Below the pieces are notes generated by a model, which saw nothing but the letters and a program-made list of their open reading frames with translations, made no database searches and was not told where the DNA came from. A stretch of DNA of 64,000 nt from Brenneria nigrifluens DSM 30175 = ATCC 13028 (GTDB lineage: Bacteria > Pseudomonadota > Gammaproteobacteria > Enterobacterales > Enterobacteriaceae). The translations under genes and the position numbers were made by a program. Position 1 is the stretch's first letter. Every line of letters starts with the position of its first letter. The DNA lies in NCBI RefSeq assembly GCF_005484965.1, contig NZ_CP034036.1, positions 3,038,001-3,102,000 on the forward strand, in the 5' to 3' direction. Below are positions 16,565 through 25,759 of this stretch, one piece after another.

Positions 16565-18178
16565 ATGGCAAAATCCAAGCATCTCTTCACCCCCGGTAAC
16601 CTATTGCCGTTAATGATCGTCGGGCTACTCCCCTTTCTGCTGGGCATTATCTTCAGCTATATCACGGCAAGACAAAACGTAAAACAGGATCTGGAAATAG
16701 CCGCCCTGGTCATGGTGCATCAGGCGGAATCCATCAGCCGGCAGGCCTGGGACATGGTGTCCGCCCTGCGGACGTTCGAAGGAAACTCCTGCGCTCTCGT
16801 TTCCGCCAGGCTGGTGCGCTTGGGAACCCTGTCCCCCTATTTTCGCTCGCTGGGCCTTACCCTGGGGCCGAACCTGTACTGTTCATCGGTATCCGGCGAC
16901 GTGCTTGTACCTCTGAGCGACATTCTGCAATATCCGCTGCCTTCCCCTCCGCCCGCCGCCTGGAATGTTTCGCTGCGCGCGACCAGAGGAGTTCAGGAGC
17001 GCCCCGCGGTGATCTTTGCCCGGTTGAATGCTTCATCGTTCGGCACCTTTGCCATCGTCGACGGGCAGTATTTGATCGACTTTATGAACGCGATGGGAAT
17101 TAGCCGGCAATATCAGCTGACGATACAATTCGGCGATGGCTATCAGATTAAGCAAGGCCGGGAAGTTATTGATAATCATCCATTGTTCTCCCCACTGACC
17201 AACGTCAAAACCTCCTCCCGTTACCCGATCACGGTCAGGGCCACGCTGCCGGCGTCCGAGTTGATTCAATCGTGGAGACGCGCTTTCCTCACCTTTCTGC
17301 CGGTGGCGCTGATCCTCGCGCTGATTTTCGTCTCCGTCGTACGTTCATGGCAAAAACGCAAAATGTCGCTGCGCGATGAACTGCGCAAAGGCATGCTCAC
17401 TAACGAATTCAGCGTACATTACCAGCCCGTCTACGATATGACTTCCCGCTGCTGTGTCGGCGTGGAAGCGCTGATGCGCTGGTATCGGCCCGGCGGCAGA
17501 AGCATCAGCCCCGATGTGTTTATCACCGCCGCGGAATCCGAAAAAATGATTATCCCGCTGACGTTGCATCTGTTCGAATTACTGGCCGCCGACGTCAGAC
17601 ACTGGCAGGTGCCCGACGGCTTCCATCTGGGGGTGAACATCGCCGTCGAACATATTCAGCACCCGGCCTTTGTGAATGATATTCGCCGGCTTGCGACCAT
17701 GCTGGCGCCGCACAAACTGAATATCACCCTGGAGCTCACCGAGCGCAGCCTTATCGCCAATAAGCAGGATGTGGCGGATAAACTGACGCTGCTGCGTCGG
17801 GAGGGATTTATTATCGCCGTTGATGACTTCGGCACCGGCCACTGCTCCTTATCCTATCTGCAAATGTTTCCGTTGGATTATCTTAAAATCGACAAGGGAT
17901 TCGTCGTCGCCATCGGGACCGCGGACAACGATACCCCGGTGCTCGACGCCATTATCGGGCTCAGCAAACGGCTCGCGCTGGATATGGTCGCGGAAGGGGT
18001 GAGCTCGCGCCATGAATACCGCTATCTTAAACGGTGCGGCGTAAGGTATATGCAAGGGTATCTGTATGCCCGTCCGATGGACAGCCGGGCATTGATGGCG
18101 TGGCTGCGAGCGCAGCGGCGGCATCTCCAAGCTGTAAAAGCCCCTGCCGCCGCTAAAAACCGGGACTACCGCGCCTGA
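16565..18178 (+). CDS. CSS-motif EAL-domain cyclic-di-GMP phosphodiesterase
   Basis: 537 residues from ATG 16565 (MAKSKHLFTPG), a better start than the ATG 13 codons earlier because the signal-anchor follows at once. Transmembrane segments lie near residues 12-32 and 235-255, flanking a periplasmic CSS domain with the YCSSVSG motif near residue 108. In PdeC-type proteins this motif forms a redox-sensitive disulfide that controls activity. The EAL domain (about 275-525) keeps all catalytic motifs: EALMRW, VNIAVE, LELTERS, VDDFGTG, LKIDKGF, VAEGV and MQGYLYARP. It is thus likely an active hydrolase of c-di-GMP. Its 3' end overlaps the convergent sulfonate-binding protein gene by 13 bases. It is unrelated in function to its neighbours. 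Confidence 0.9.
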   Translation: MAKSKHLFTPGNLLPLMIVGLLPFLLGIIFSYITARQNVKQDLEIAALVMVHQAESISRQAWDMVSALRTFEGNSCALVSARLVRLGTLSPYFRSLGLTLGPNLYCSSVSGDVLVPLSDILQYPLPSPPPAAWNVSLRATRGVQERPAVIFARLNASSFGTFAIVDGQYLIDFMNAMGISRQYQLTIQFGDGYQIKQGREVIDNHPLFSPLTNVKTSSRYPITVRATLPASELIQSWRRAFLTFLPVALILALIFVSVVRSWQKRKMSLRDELRKGMLTNEFSVHYQPVYDMTSRCCVGVEALMRWYRPGGRSISPDVFITAAESEKMIIPLTLHLFELLAADVRHWQVPDGFHLGVNIAVEHIQHPAFVNDIRRLATMLAPHKLNITLELTERSLIANKQDVADKLTLLRREGFIIAVDDFGTGHCSLSYLQMFPLDYLKIDKGFVVAIGTADNDTPVLDAIIGLSKRLALDMVAEGVSSRHEYRYLKRCGVRYMQGYLYARPMDSRALMAWLRAQRRHLQAVKAPAAAKNRDYRA

Positions 18179-19266
18179 CCGCGGGCATCGTACTCCGGCC
18201 ACACCTTGTCCCACTGGCGCTCGGTGAGCGCTCGATCGACAAAACGGCCGTCGAACCATTCGTTCAGCGGGAAGTCGCGGCGGATCAGACCGGCGGCTTT
18301 CGCCCGCTGAATGCTGTCCGCAAAGCTGGCCTGCAAAAAGTCGTCCAGCCGCGGCGAGCTCTGGAAATTCAGCTCCTCCGGCCGCAGCTCTTCCTCAAAC
18401 AGCGCCGCCGGGATCTGGCTCTGCGCCGACATCAGCGCGATATACTCGGTTAAATGCGCCGGATCGGCGATCCAGCGGGCGTTGTCCGCCAGCACCTCCA
18501 CCAGTTGCCGGGTCGCCTGCGGATAGCGCTGAATAAACGCCTCCGTCGCCAGCACCGCCGCCTGGGTGGTGTTGGCCCGCCCCAGCGAACGGCTGTCGGC
18601 GACGATATTGATCCCCTGCCGGCGCAAAGTCAGCAGCCCTACGCCGCCCCATACCGCATCCACCCGTCTGGCGGCCAGCGCCGCTTTACCCGCGGTCCAG
18701 TCCAGATTGATCACCCGGATATCACGCTCGTTCAGCCCGGCGCTGCTCAGCGCGCGCTCAAACGACAGCTGGTCCGCCGTGCCCTTGTACACGGCGACGC
18801 GTTTGCCGCGCAGGTCCGCAATGCGTTGGATCCCCGACTCCGGCGTCGCCGCCAGATAAGAGTTGGAGCCGCGCGACCCCACCAGCACGCGGGTGGGCAA
18901 ATCGCCCGCCCGGCCGATAATGGCGGCCAAATCCCCCAGATAGACCACGTCCAACTGCCGGTTGGCCAGCGCCTCATTCACCGCCGGCCCGGCGCCTTTG
19001 AAAAACGACCAGCGGATTTTGATGCCCTGCGGCTCAAACGCCTGTTCCAACTGCTGGCGGATATGCGCCAGCCCCAGCGGCCCGCGGATAAAGGGTTTGC
19101 TGCCGGCGCTCTGGTCGGGCAGGCCGATGCGGATTTCCGTCGGTTTGCTCTCCGCCGCCCGCGCGCCGGTCCCGGCCAGCGTCAGGCCGATCAGCATCAG
19201 GGCGCCGGCGAGACGGTAAATGGCCGCTCGCCGGCGAGGTTCGCGCCGTAGTGTCGTCGTGTGCAT
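18166..19266 (-). CDS. ABC transporter substrate-binding protein, SsuA-like (sulfonates/sulfate esters)
   Basis: 366 residues with a signal peptide ending GARAAES. The mature protein has the NMT1/SsuA-like fold pattern: IRIGLPDQSAGSKPFIRG, FKGAGPAVNEALANRQLDVVYLGDLAAIIGRA, then LRGKRVAVYKGTADQLSFERAL. ATG 19266 is chosen because it precedes a normal signal peptide; an in-frame start 13 codons earlier is unlikely. It is divergent from the fused permease gene with a 240-bp shared promoter region. With that permease and the ATPase it should form an importer for an alkyl- or aryl-sulfonate or sulfate ester. The arylsulfotransferase gene downstream supports an aromatic sulfate or sulfonate substrate (inference). 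Confidence 0.85.
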   Translation of the reverse strand: MHTTTLRREPRRRAAIYRLAGALMLIGLTLAGTGARAAESKPTEIRIGLPDQSAGSKPFIRGPLGLAHIRQQLEQAFEPQGIKIRWSFFKGAGPAVNEALANRQLDVVYLGDLAAIIGRAGDLPTRVLVGSRGSNSYLAATPESGIQRIADLRGKRVAVYKGTADQLSFERALSSAGLNERDIRVINLDWTAGKAALAARRVDAVWGGVGLLTLRRQGINIVADSRSLGRANTTQAAVLATEAFIQRYPQATRQLVEVLADNARWIADPAHLTEYIALMSAQSQIPAALFEEELRPEELNFQSSPRLDDFLQASFADSIQRAKAAGLIRRDFPLNEWFDGRFVDRALTERQWDKVWPEYDARGQAR

Positions 19267-19506
19267 TATTTTATTTTCTCCGCCAATAACAGGACATTGC
19301 CTCAAACTAGCGAAGGGGGAATACGCGTCTTAAATAACATTTCCCGATTTATTCAGTAAAAAAAAGCATAAATCAGCCATCAGGCGGCAAGACGCCGGAT
19401 ATGCGTTTTTTGCACGCCGCTAATCGATTTAATGCATTGGCGTTCGGCGCCTAAACCTGTTTTTTATTCCTTTATTCGTCTATTTCGACTGGCTTCACGC
19501 AAGAAA

Positions 19507-21084
19507 ATGAATAAGGCTATGGTGCTAAAACGCTCTCCGCCCACGCGCTTCCGGCCGCCGGCAAGCGCGTGGTATCCTCTGGCGGCGCCGCTGATGCTGC
19601 TACTGCTGTGGTACGTCGGCAGCCGCCAGGGCTGGATGCCGGCGCAAATCCTTCCCGCACCCGCCACGGTGATGCGCACCGCCGCCGAACTGTGGCGCGG
19701 CGATTTGCTGTCGCAGCTGTGGGTTAGCCTGCAACGGCTGTTCAGCGGCCTGCTGGCCGGGTTGATCGCCGGTACGGCGCTGGGCGCGCTGATGGGCGCG
19801 TCGCCGCGGGCGGCCGCCCTGCTGCACCCGACGGTGTATGCCGTGGCGCAAATTCCCACGCTGGGGTGGATCCCGCTATTTATGGTGCTGTTCGGCATCG
19901 ACGACGGCCTGAAGCTGGCGGTCATCGTCAAAGCGGCGATCGTCCCCGTCACGCTGCACACCCAGAGCGGGGTGAGCAATATTCCCGCCTCGCTGCTGGA
20001 AGCGGCGCGCACCCTCTGCCTGCCCTGGCAGCAACGGCTGATGCGCCTGACCTTGCCGGCGATGCTGCCGGTCTGGCTGACCGGGCTGCGGCTGGCGCTG
20101 TCGCAGGCCTGGGTCTCGCTGATTGTGGTGGAGCTGCTGGCGTCATCGCAGGGCATCGGCTATCTGCTGGTGTGGGGACGTCAGCTGTTTCAACTGGATA
20201 TCGTATTTGTCTGCATCGCGGTTATCGGCGCCGCCGGACTGCTGATGGAGTGGGGAATAGACCAACTGGAGCGGCGGCTGGTCTACTGGCCGCACCCCCC
20301 GGTCAGCCGCCTTAACGCCGCGCCGTCGCGCCGTCGCGCCGGAGTCGTGTTGCCGCTGGCGCTGCTGGCGCTGTGGCATCAGGCCGGCCAGTCCGGCTGG
20401 GTGGACGCCGCGCTGCTGCCGCCTCCCTCCGCCGTCTGGCACGCGCTGGTTCAGGGATTCGCCGACGGCGTCCTGCCGGACGCCATGCGCCACAGCCTGC
20501 TGCGCGCGCTGGCGGGCGCAGCAGGCGGCATCGCCGCCGGTCTGCTGCTCGGGGTGCTGCTCGGCCTCAGCCCGCGCGCCGACGCGCTGCTCACCCCCAC
20601 CGTCGCCACGCTGCGCCAGATCGCGCTGTTTGCCTGGCTGCCGCTGCTCACCGCCTGGGTAGGCAACGGCGAAGCCGGCAAAGTGGTGTTTGTGGCGCTG
20701 GCCTCCTTCTTTCCGATGCTGGTGGCCAGCCACCGCGGCGTGCGTCGGCGCTCGCTCCAGCTTCAGGAGGTGGCGCAGGTGCTGCAACTATCGCTGGCGC
20801 TGCGGCTGAAAGCGCTGATCCTGCCGGGCGCCGCGCCCGCCATCTTTGCCGGTTTGCGCCTGTCGCTGATTTACGCCTGGCTCGGCACGGTCGGCGCGGA
20901 GTATTTCATGTCGTCGGATATCGGTATCGGCAGCCTGATGATCAACGCCCAGCAGTTGCTGGATATGCCCACCATTCTCAGCGGTATGCTGCTGATCGGC
21001 GTCACCGGCGCGGCCATCGACCGCGCCGGCCTCAGCCTGGAAAAACGCATGACCCGCTGGCGCAACGCAGGAGAATCCTTATGA
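19507..21084 (+). CDS. ABC permease, two SsuC-like domains fused in one chain
   Basis: 525 residues with two complete BPD-type permease domains. The first (about 20-250) contains the cytoplasmic coupling loop EAARTLCLPWQQRLMRLTLPAMLP; the second (about 275-510) contains EVAQVLQLSLALRLKALILPGAAP. Each half also starts with the family segment around LLLPP/ILPAP. Normally SsuC or TauC is one short permease that forms a homodimer, so here both halves of the dimer are covalently linked. The start at 19507 (MNKAMVLKR) is uncertain; 19432 is the longest. The stop overlaps the ATPase start in an ATGA. This is the same design as the fused permease at 28549-30327. Confidence 0.85.
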   Translation: MNKAMVLKRSPPTRFRPPASAWYPLAAPLMLLLLWYVGSRQGWMPAQILPAPATVMRTAAELWRGDLLSQLWVSLQRLFSGLLAGLIAGTALGALMGASPRAAALLHPTVYAVAQIPTLGWIPLFMVLFGIDDGLKLAVIVKAAIVPVTLHTQSGVSNIPASLLEAARTLCLPWQQRLMRLTLPAMLPVWLTGLRLALSQAWVSLIVVELLASSQGIGYLLVWGRQLFQLDIVFVCIAVIGAAGLLMEWGIDQLERRLVYWPHPPVSRLNAAPSRRRAGVVLPLALLALWHQAGQSGWVDAALLPPPSAVWHALVQGFADGVLPDAMRHSLLRALAGAAGGIAAGLLLGVLLGLSPRADALLTPTVATLRQIALFAWLPLLTAWVGNGEAGKVVFVALASFFPMLVASHRGVRRRSLQLQEVAQVLQLSLALRLKALILPGAAPAIFAGLRLSLIYAWLGTVGAEYFMSSDIGIGSLMINAQQLLDMPTILSGMLLIGVTGAAIDRAGLSLEKRMTRWRNAGESL

Positions 21085-21890
21085 GCGACATCCAAACCGG
21101 CCGGCCGCCGGTGGTGCAATTTGAACGCCTGAAAAAGCAGTTTCAGGTAAAAGAAGGGCCGCTGACGGTGATTGACGATTTTTCGCTGTCCATTTACAGC
21201 GGGGAACTGGTGGCTATCGTCGGCAGCAGCGGCTGCGGCAAATCCACGCTGCTGCGCATGCTGGTCGGACTGGATAATGACTATCAGGGGCGCATTCTGG
21301 TGGACGGCAAGCCGGTGCGCGGCATCAGCCGCGAGCGGGGGATGGTGTTTCAGGAACCGCGGCTGTTTCCCTGGCTGACGGTACGCCGGAATATCGCCCT
21401 GGGGCTGGCTTATGATAAACCGAGCCGCGCGACGCGCGAACGGCTGATCGACCACTTTATCCAGTTGGTTCACCTGGAGGAGTTCGCCGACGCCCTGCCC
21501 GCCCAGCTCTCCGGCGGCATGGCGCAACGCGTCGCCATCGCCCGCGGTCTGGCGGCCAACCCGCGCATTTTAATGCTCGACGAACCCTTCGGCGCGCTGG
21601 ACGCCCTGACGCGCCAGCAGATGCAGCAGGAGCTGCGGCGCATCCATCAGACTCAGGGCACCACCACGCTGCTGGTGACGCACGACGTGGAGGAAGCGGT
21701 GTATCTCGCCGACCGGGTAGTGGTGCTGGCGCCGCGGCCGGGACGCATCCGCCACGTCGCCACGCTCGCGCTGCCACATCCCCGCCAGCGCGACAGCCAC
21801 GAATTTCATCAACGGTGCGGCCATCTGCTGTCGCTGCTGACGCACCCCGATTCCCCGGCCGCGCCGGTTGAATCCGTTTCCACTTTCTGA
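21081..21890 (+). CDS. ABC transporter ATP-binding protein, SsuB-like
   Basis: 269 residues with Walker A GSSGCGKST, Q-loop VFQEPRLFPW, signature LSGGMAQR, Walker B ILMLDEP and H-loop LVTHDVEEA, as in nitrate/sulfonate/taurine importers. The ATG overlaps the stop of the fused permease, so they are translationally coupled. Because the permease is one chain with two domains, two copies of this protein should bind it. The next gene, an arylsulfotransferase, begins 13 bases after the stop. The likely role is to power uptake of sulfonates or sulfate esters under sulfate starvation, controlled by Cbl or CysB as in E. coli (inference). Confidence 0.9.
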   Translation: MSDIQTGRPPVVQFERLKKQFQVKEGPLTVIDDFSLSIYSGELVAIVGSSGCGKSTLLRMLVGLDNDYQGRILVDGKPVRGISRERGMVFQEPRLFPWLTVRRNIALGLAYDKPSRATRERLIDHFIQLVHLEEFADALPAQLSGGMAQRVAIARGLAANPRILMLDEPFGALDALTRQQMQQELRRIHQTQGTTTLLVTHDVEEAVYLADRVVVLAPRPGRIRHVATLALPHPRQRDSHEFHQRCGHLLSLLTHPDSPAAPVESVSTF

Positions 21891-21903
21891 CTGGAGTTTT
21901 GCA

Positions 21904-23688
21904 ATGGGACATCCTTCCGTTTACCCCACCGGCACCACCCTCTATAACCCGGAAAAATCCTGGGGCGGCTATACCGTCTTTCAGGCGCTGGAAAGCGGCG
22001 CGGTGCTGATCGATATGAACGGCGCCGAACTGCGTCTGTGGGAAGGGCTGCACGGTTTCCCCAATAAGATCCTGCCCGGCGGTTATATTCTCGGCCACAG
22101 CGGCGAACGCGATCCGCGCTACGGCATGCAGGATATGGTTGACCTGATCCAGGTGGACTGGGACGGCAATATCGTATGGAAATTCAATGGCTATGAACAG
22201 ATTAGCGATCCCGGCCAGCCCGTCGAGTGGATGGCGCGCGCCCACCATGACTACCAGCGCAGCGGCAACCCGGTGGGCTACTATGCGCCGGGGCAGGAGC
22301 CGCAGGCCATCGGCGGCAATACGCTGATTCTGGCGCATAAAAATCTGCGCAATGCGCGTATCAGCGACAAGCTGCTGCTTGACGACACCATTATCGAGGT
22401 GGACTGGCAGGGAAATATTCTGTGGGAATGGCGCTGTAGCGATCGCTTTGACCAACTGGGCTTTGACGACGCGGCCAAAAGCGCCATCTATAATAATCCC
22501 AACATGCGCAAAAGCGGCGGCGGCATGGGCGACTGGATGCATATCAACTCGATGTCGACCCTCGGCCCCAACCCGTGGTTCGACCGGGGCGACGCCCGTT
22601 TTCACCCCGACAACATTATCTGGGACGCGCGCGAGTCCAATATTATCGCCATTATTGATAAAGCCAGCGGCGATATCGTCTGGAAGCTCGGCCCGGACTA
22701 CGGCACCCCGGAACTAAAACATCTGGGATGGATTATCGGCCAGCACCATGCCCATATGATCCCCGCCGGCCTGCCCGGCGCGGGCAATATTCTGCTGTTC
22801 GACAACGGCGGCTGGGCGGGCTACGGCGCTCCCAATCCCGCCTCGGCCGACGGGGTGAAAAACGCCTGGCGCGACTACTCGCGCATACTGGAGATCAACC
22901 CGCTCACCCTGGATATCGTCTGGCGCTATTCGCCCTACGAAGCCGGTATCCCGCACCCGACCGACGCGTTTCGCTTCTACAGCCCCTATATCAGCAATAT
23001 TCAACGCCTGCCCAACGGCAACACGCTAATCAATGAGGGGGCCAACGGCCGGATATTCGAGGTGACGGCTGAGCACGATATCGTGTGGGAGTATATCTCG
23101 CCCTACTGGGGCAAGACCGTCAACACCAATATGCTCTATCGCGCCTATCGCGTGCCCTACGACTGGGTGCCGCAGTTGCCCCGTCCGCGGGAAATCCCGG
23201 TGGAGGCGCCGGACAACACCCGTTTTCGCCTGCCGGGGGCCGCACAGCCCGGCTTCGCCAGCGTTATCCGCGTCGACGGCGTGCGCCCCTACAAAAAAAG
23301 CGCCGATGCGCTGTGCGTCGCCACCGACAGCGAGGATCTGAAACGCAGCCCCAAACTGTTCAGCGTCGACCGCTCCCGCTTCGCGCCGCTGGAGGAGGGA
23401 GAGCGGAACGCGCTCAGCGGGCAGTCCGCACTGGTGCTGGTCGGCGCGGAGCGGTGCGTGCACTGTAAGAGCCTGTATCGCCAGTTGGCGGCGATACTCC
23501 ACGAGGACGGCTATCGCCATATCACCAGCCGCTATCTGGACGCCGACCATCATCCCGAGCTAACAGGTCAGCTCGGGGTGCGCTCGCTCCCCACCCTGCT
23601 GTGGCTGGCGCAGGGAGAGGAAAAAGGGCGCCTCGGCGGCGTACTCCAGGCGCACGCCCTGCGGCAATGGCTGGAGGGGGTGCGGTGA
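21904..23688 (+). CDS. Arylsulfotransferase with C-terminal thioredoxin-like domain
   Basis: 594 residues from ATG 21904 (MGHPSVYPTG), with TGGAG seven bases upstream. Residues 1 to about 440 form a beta-propeller of the arylsulfotransferase (ASST) family, with repeated W-D/N-G-N-I-V/L-W blades (VDWDGNIVWKF, VDWQGNILWEW, GDIVWKLG, LDIVWRYS, HDIVWEY) and a histidine-rich GQHHAHMIP site. The last 95 or so residues look like a thioredoxin fold with a CVHC pair (AERCVHCKSLY) and a cis-Pro-type RSLPTLL. No signal peptide is visible, unlike periplasmic AssT, so it probably acts in the cytoplasm on imported aryl sulfates. It is the last gene after the importer and may release sulfate or move it to a phenolic acceptor. 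Confidence 0.85.
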   Translation: MGHPSVYPTGTTLYNPEKSWGGYTVFQALESGAVLIDMNGAELRLWEGLHGFPNKILPGGYILGHSGERDPRYGMQDMVDLIQVDWDGNIVWKFNGYEQISDPGQPVEWMARAHHDYQRSGNPVGYYAPGQEPQAIGGNTLILAHKNLRNARISDKLLLDDTIIEVDWQGNILWEWRCSDRFDQLGFDDAAKSAIYNNPNMRKSGGGMGDWMHINSMSTLGPNPWFDRGDARFHPDNIIWDARESNIIAIIDKASGDIVWKLGPDYGTPELKHLGWIIGQHHAHMIPAGLPGAGNILLFDNGGWAGYGAPNPASADGVKNAWRDYSRILEINPLTLDIVWRYSPYEAGIPHPTDAFRFYSPYISNIQRLPNGNTLINEGANGRIFEVTAEHDIVWEYISPYWGKTVNTNMLYRAYRVPYDWVPQLPRPREIPVEAPDNTRFRLPGAAQPGFASVIRVDGVRPYKKSADALCVATDSEDLKRSPKLFSVDRSRFAPLEEGERNALSGQSALVLVGAERCVHCKSLYRQLAAILHEDGYRHITSRYLDADHHPELTGQLGVRSLPTLLWLAQGEEKGRLGGVLQAHALRQWLEGVR

Positions 23689-23785
23689 GGGGAATTGTCC
23701 CCTTCCCTGATGGGGCTTGATCGCGGATGACTAAATCGGTGCGCAGGCAGGGTCTGTTTCTGAGACGATGCGCTGTTGTTGGGTA

Positions 23786-24013
23786 GATTCCTGCCTGCGC
23801 AGGAATGACGGAAGGGGCAGAAATTCGGCGCGCGTTCTCGGCGTCATCGGCGCACGTTCTCGGCGTCATCCCCGCGCAGGCGGGGATCTGCTCCAGCAGC
23901 GGCGTCGCCATTGGGAAGGTTCCTGCCTGCGCAGGAATGACGATGAAGAGTATCCCGTCATCCCCGCGATAAAATATCCCCCGTCATCCCCGCAGTAGTA
24001 GGCGGGGACCTCC
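23786..24013. repeat. Cluster of short palindromic repeats
   Basis: Between the sulfotransferase and the next operon there are at least five related short palindromic units: 23786-23810 and 23919-23943 (TTCCTGCCTGCGCAGGAATGACG type), 23864-23890 (CGTCATCCCCGCGCAGGCGGGG), 23956-23968 and 23981-24013 (CGTCATCCCCGC...GCGGGG). They share a GTCATYCCYGCG half and can form hairpins on either strand. A short tandem duplication (GTTCTCGGCGTCATC) occurs at about 23833-23870. Such units are typical interspersed extragenic palindromes in proteobacteria. They are not a CRISPR because there are no regular spacers. Confidence 0.75.
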
Positions 24014-24081
24014 TACTGAAACCGTAAGCAGCCAAATGTTTCCCCTCCCGGAAACATTTCCTTTGCATCACCCCGACCCGT

Positions 24082-24105
24082 TTTGTTATGTTATTACATA
24101 TCAAA
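24082..24105. promoter_or_regulatory. Imperfect 24-bp palindrome upstream of Opp-type ABC operon
   Basis: The 24-bp stretch starting TTTGTTATG and ending ACATATCAAA is a palindrome with 10 of 12 base pairs matching. It ends 25 bp before the start of the first ABC ATPase gene and therefore overlaps or flanks its promoter. The TGTTAT/ATAtCA half-sites and AT-richness recall operators of Fur-family metal regulators such as Zur, but the spacing does not exactly match the Zur consensus as I know it. It is a probable operator of unknown regulator. Confidence 0.45.
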
Positions 24106-24130
24106 CCACCCAACATAGCGCAGCGATGTA

Positions 24131-24940
24131 ATGACAACCAGGGACAAACAGGCGGAAACGGTGCTGGACGTGAACAACCTTGGCCTGTCCATTGGCGCGG
24201 AAAGCAAAGTCGGCAATCTCACTTTCCGCCTGCGCGCCGGAGAAAGCGTTTGTCTGCTCGGCGCCTCCGGCTGCGGCAAGTCGCTCACCGCCAGAGCGAT
24301 CATCGGCACGCCGCCGGCAGGCTGCCGGATAAGCGGCGCCATCGAGATCAACGGCGCCGACGTCACCCACCGCAAGGCGCTCGCCCGCCCGGCCACTGCC
24401 CGCGTATCCGCCGTATTCCAGGACTCCGCCACCGCGCTGAACCCGTTGATGAAACTGGGTAAACAGCTGTCGCTGGCGCTGGGCGCGTCATCGCCGGCCG
24501 AACTGGACGCGCTGCTCGACGCCATCGGCCTGGGGGATATTCCCAACCTGCCGCAACGCTTTCCCGCCGAGCTGTCCGGCGGCCAACGCCAGCGCATCTG
24601 CATCGCCCTGGCGCTGCTGGGGCGCACCCGCCTGCTGGTGGCGGACGAGCCGACCACCGCGCTCGACGTGATTACCCAGCAGCAGGTTTTGCAGGTGTTA
24701 CAGGCAAGGTATGCGCAAGAAAACGCCCCCGCGCTGCTGTTTATCACCCACGATATCACCGTGGCGGCGCAGCTTTGCCAGCGCGGACTGGTGATGGAAA
24801 ACGGCCGTCTGGTGGAATCCGGCGATATGCGGCAACTGCTCAATGCGCCGCAGCATCCCTATACCCGCGGTCTGGTCGCCGCCGCCCGCCGCGGCGATGC
24901 CGCCCTGCCCATCACGCAGCTGGGAGCGCTTGCCGGATGA
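24131..24940 (+). CDS. ABC ATP-binding protein, DppD/NikD type
   Basis: 269 residues. Walker A GASGCGKS, the Q-loop VFQDSATALNP, signature LSGGQRQR, Walker B LLVADEPTTALD, and the H-loop FITHDITVA are all as in peptide/nickel/opine importers, with the typical HPYTRGLVAAAR near the C-terminus. The ATG is followed immediately by MTTRDKQ. Its stop overlaps the next ATPase start in an ATGA. It has an operator-like palindrome 26 bp upstream. It pairs with the next gene as the two different ATPases of an Opp-type importer. Confidence 0.9.
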   Translation: MTTRDKQAETVLDVNNLGLSIGAESKVGNLTFRLRAGESVCLLGASGCGKSLTARAIIGTPPAGCRISGAIEINGADVTHRKALARPATARVSAVFQDSATALNPLMKLGKQLSLALGASSPAELDALLDAIGLGDIPNLPQRFPAELSGGQRQRICIALALLGRTRLLVADEPTTALDVITQQQVLQVLQARYAQENAPALLFITHDITVAAQLCQRGLVMENGRLVESGDMRQLLNAPQHPYTRGLVAAARRGDAALPITQLGALAG

Positions 24941-25746
24941 GCCGCCATCTTCACGCCATTTCCACGCCGTTTTTAAACCTGGACGGCGTTAGCCGCTACC
25001 GTCAGACGCCGCGTTTCCCATGGCAAAAGGCCGACCCCGCGGCGGCCATTTTCCGCGATCTGTCGCTCACGCTGCAACGCCATGAACGCGTCGGCCTGGT
25101 GGGTTCATCCGGCTGCGGCAAATCCACCCTGCTGAAAACGCTGCTGGCGTTGGACACGCCGGACAGCGGCACGATACACTGCGACGGCCACCGGGTGCGG
25201 CCGGGTTCCGTCCGTTCGCTGTTGTGGTATCGCCGCCGCGTCCAGTACATTCCGCAGGACCCCGCCGGCTCGCTGGATCCGCGCCAGCGTGTCGCCGCGC
25301 TGATTGCGGAACCGTTGCAACGCCTGCGCAGCGGCGAAAATATCGCGTCGGCGGTACGGGAAGCGCTGGATCAGGTCGGCCTGAGCGCCCGCCTGCTGGA
25401 GCAACCCGCCGGGCTGCTGTCGGGCGGGCAGGCCCAGCGCGTCGCCATGGCCCGCGCCCTGGTGACGCGCCCCGATTTTTTACTGGCCGACGAGCCGATC
25501 AGCGGACTGGATTTACCGCTGCGCGAACAGATCAAAACCCTGCTACAGCAGGTTACGTCGCAAAATAATATGGGATTGCTGATGGTGTCGCATGACATAT
25601 CAATAATCGCCGGTTTGTGCGAACGCATGCTGGTCATGGACGATGGGCGCATTATCGAAGATCGTCCCACGGCCGAGGTGCTGGCGTCGCCACGGCACCG
25701 GCATACGCGCCGGTTATTACAAGCCATCCCTTCTTTACCTCTTTGA
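24937..25746 (+). CDS. ABC ATP-binding protein, DppF/NikE type
   Basis: 269 residues from the ATG that overlaps the previous stop. Walker A GSSGCGKST, the Q-loop IPQDPAGSLDPRQRV typical of DppF/OppF, signature LSGGQAQR, Walker B LLADEPISGLD and H-loop VSHDISII are present. It lacks the cysteine-rich C-terminus of some DppF proteins, ending RRLLQAIPSLPL. It forms the second ATPase of the importer in this operon, whose other parts are a fused permease and a lipoprotein. The next gene, an MFS carrier, begins 13 bases after its stop. Confidence 0.9.
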   Translation: MSRHLHAISTPFLNLDGVSRYRQTPRFPWQKADPAAAIFRDLSLTLQRHERVGLVGSSGCGKSTLLKTLLALDTPDSGTIHCDGHRVRPGSVRSLLWYRRRVQYIPQDPAGSLDPRQRVAALIAEPLQRLRSGENIASAVREALDQVGLSARLLEQPAGLLSGGQAQRVAMARALVTRPDFLLADEPISGLDLPLREQIKTLLQQVTSQNNMGLLMVSHDISIIAGLCERMLVMDDGRIIEDRPTAEVLASPRHRHTRRLLQAIPSLPL

Positions 25747-25759
25747 ACGGATAACCTCT

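Noticed and set aside
23786..24013. The repeat cluster could be a CRISPR array.
   Set aside because: The units differ in orientation and length, the spacing is irregular, and no cas genes are near.
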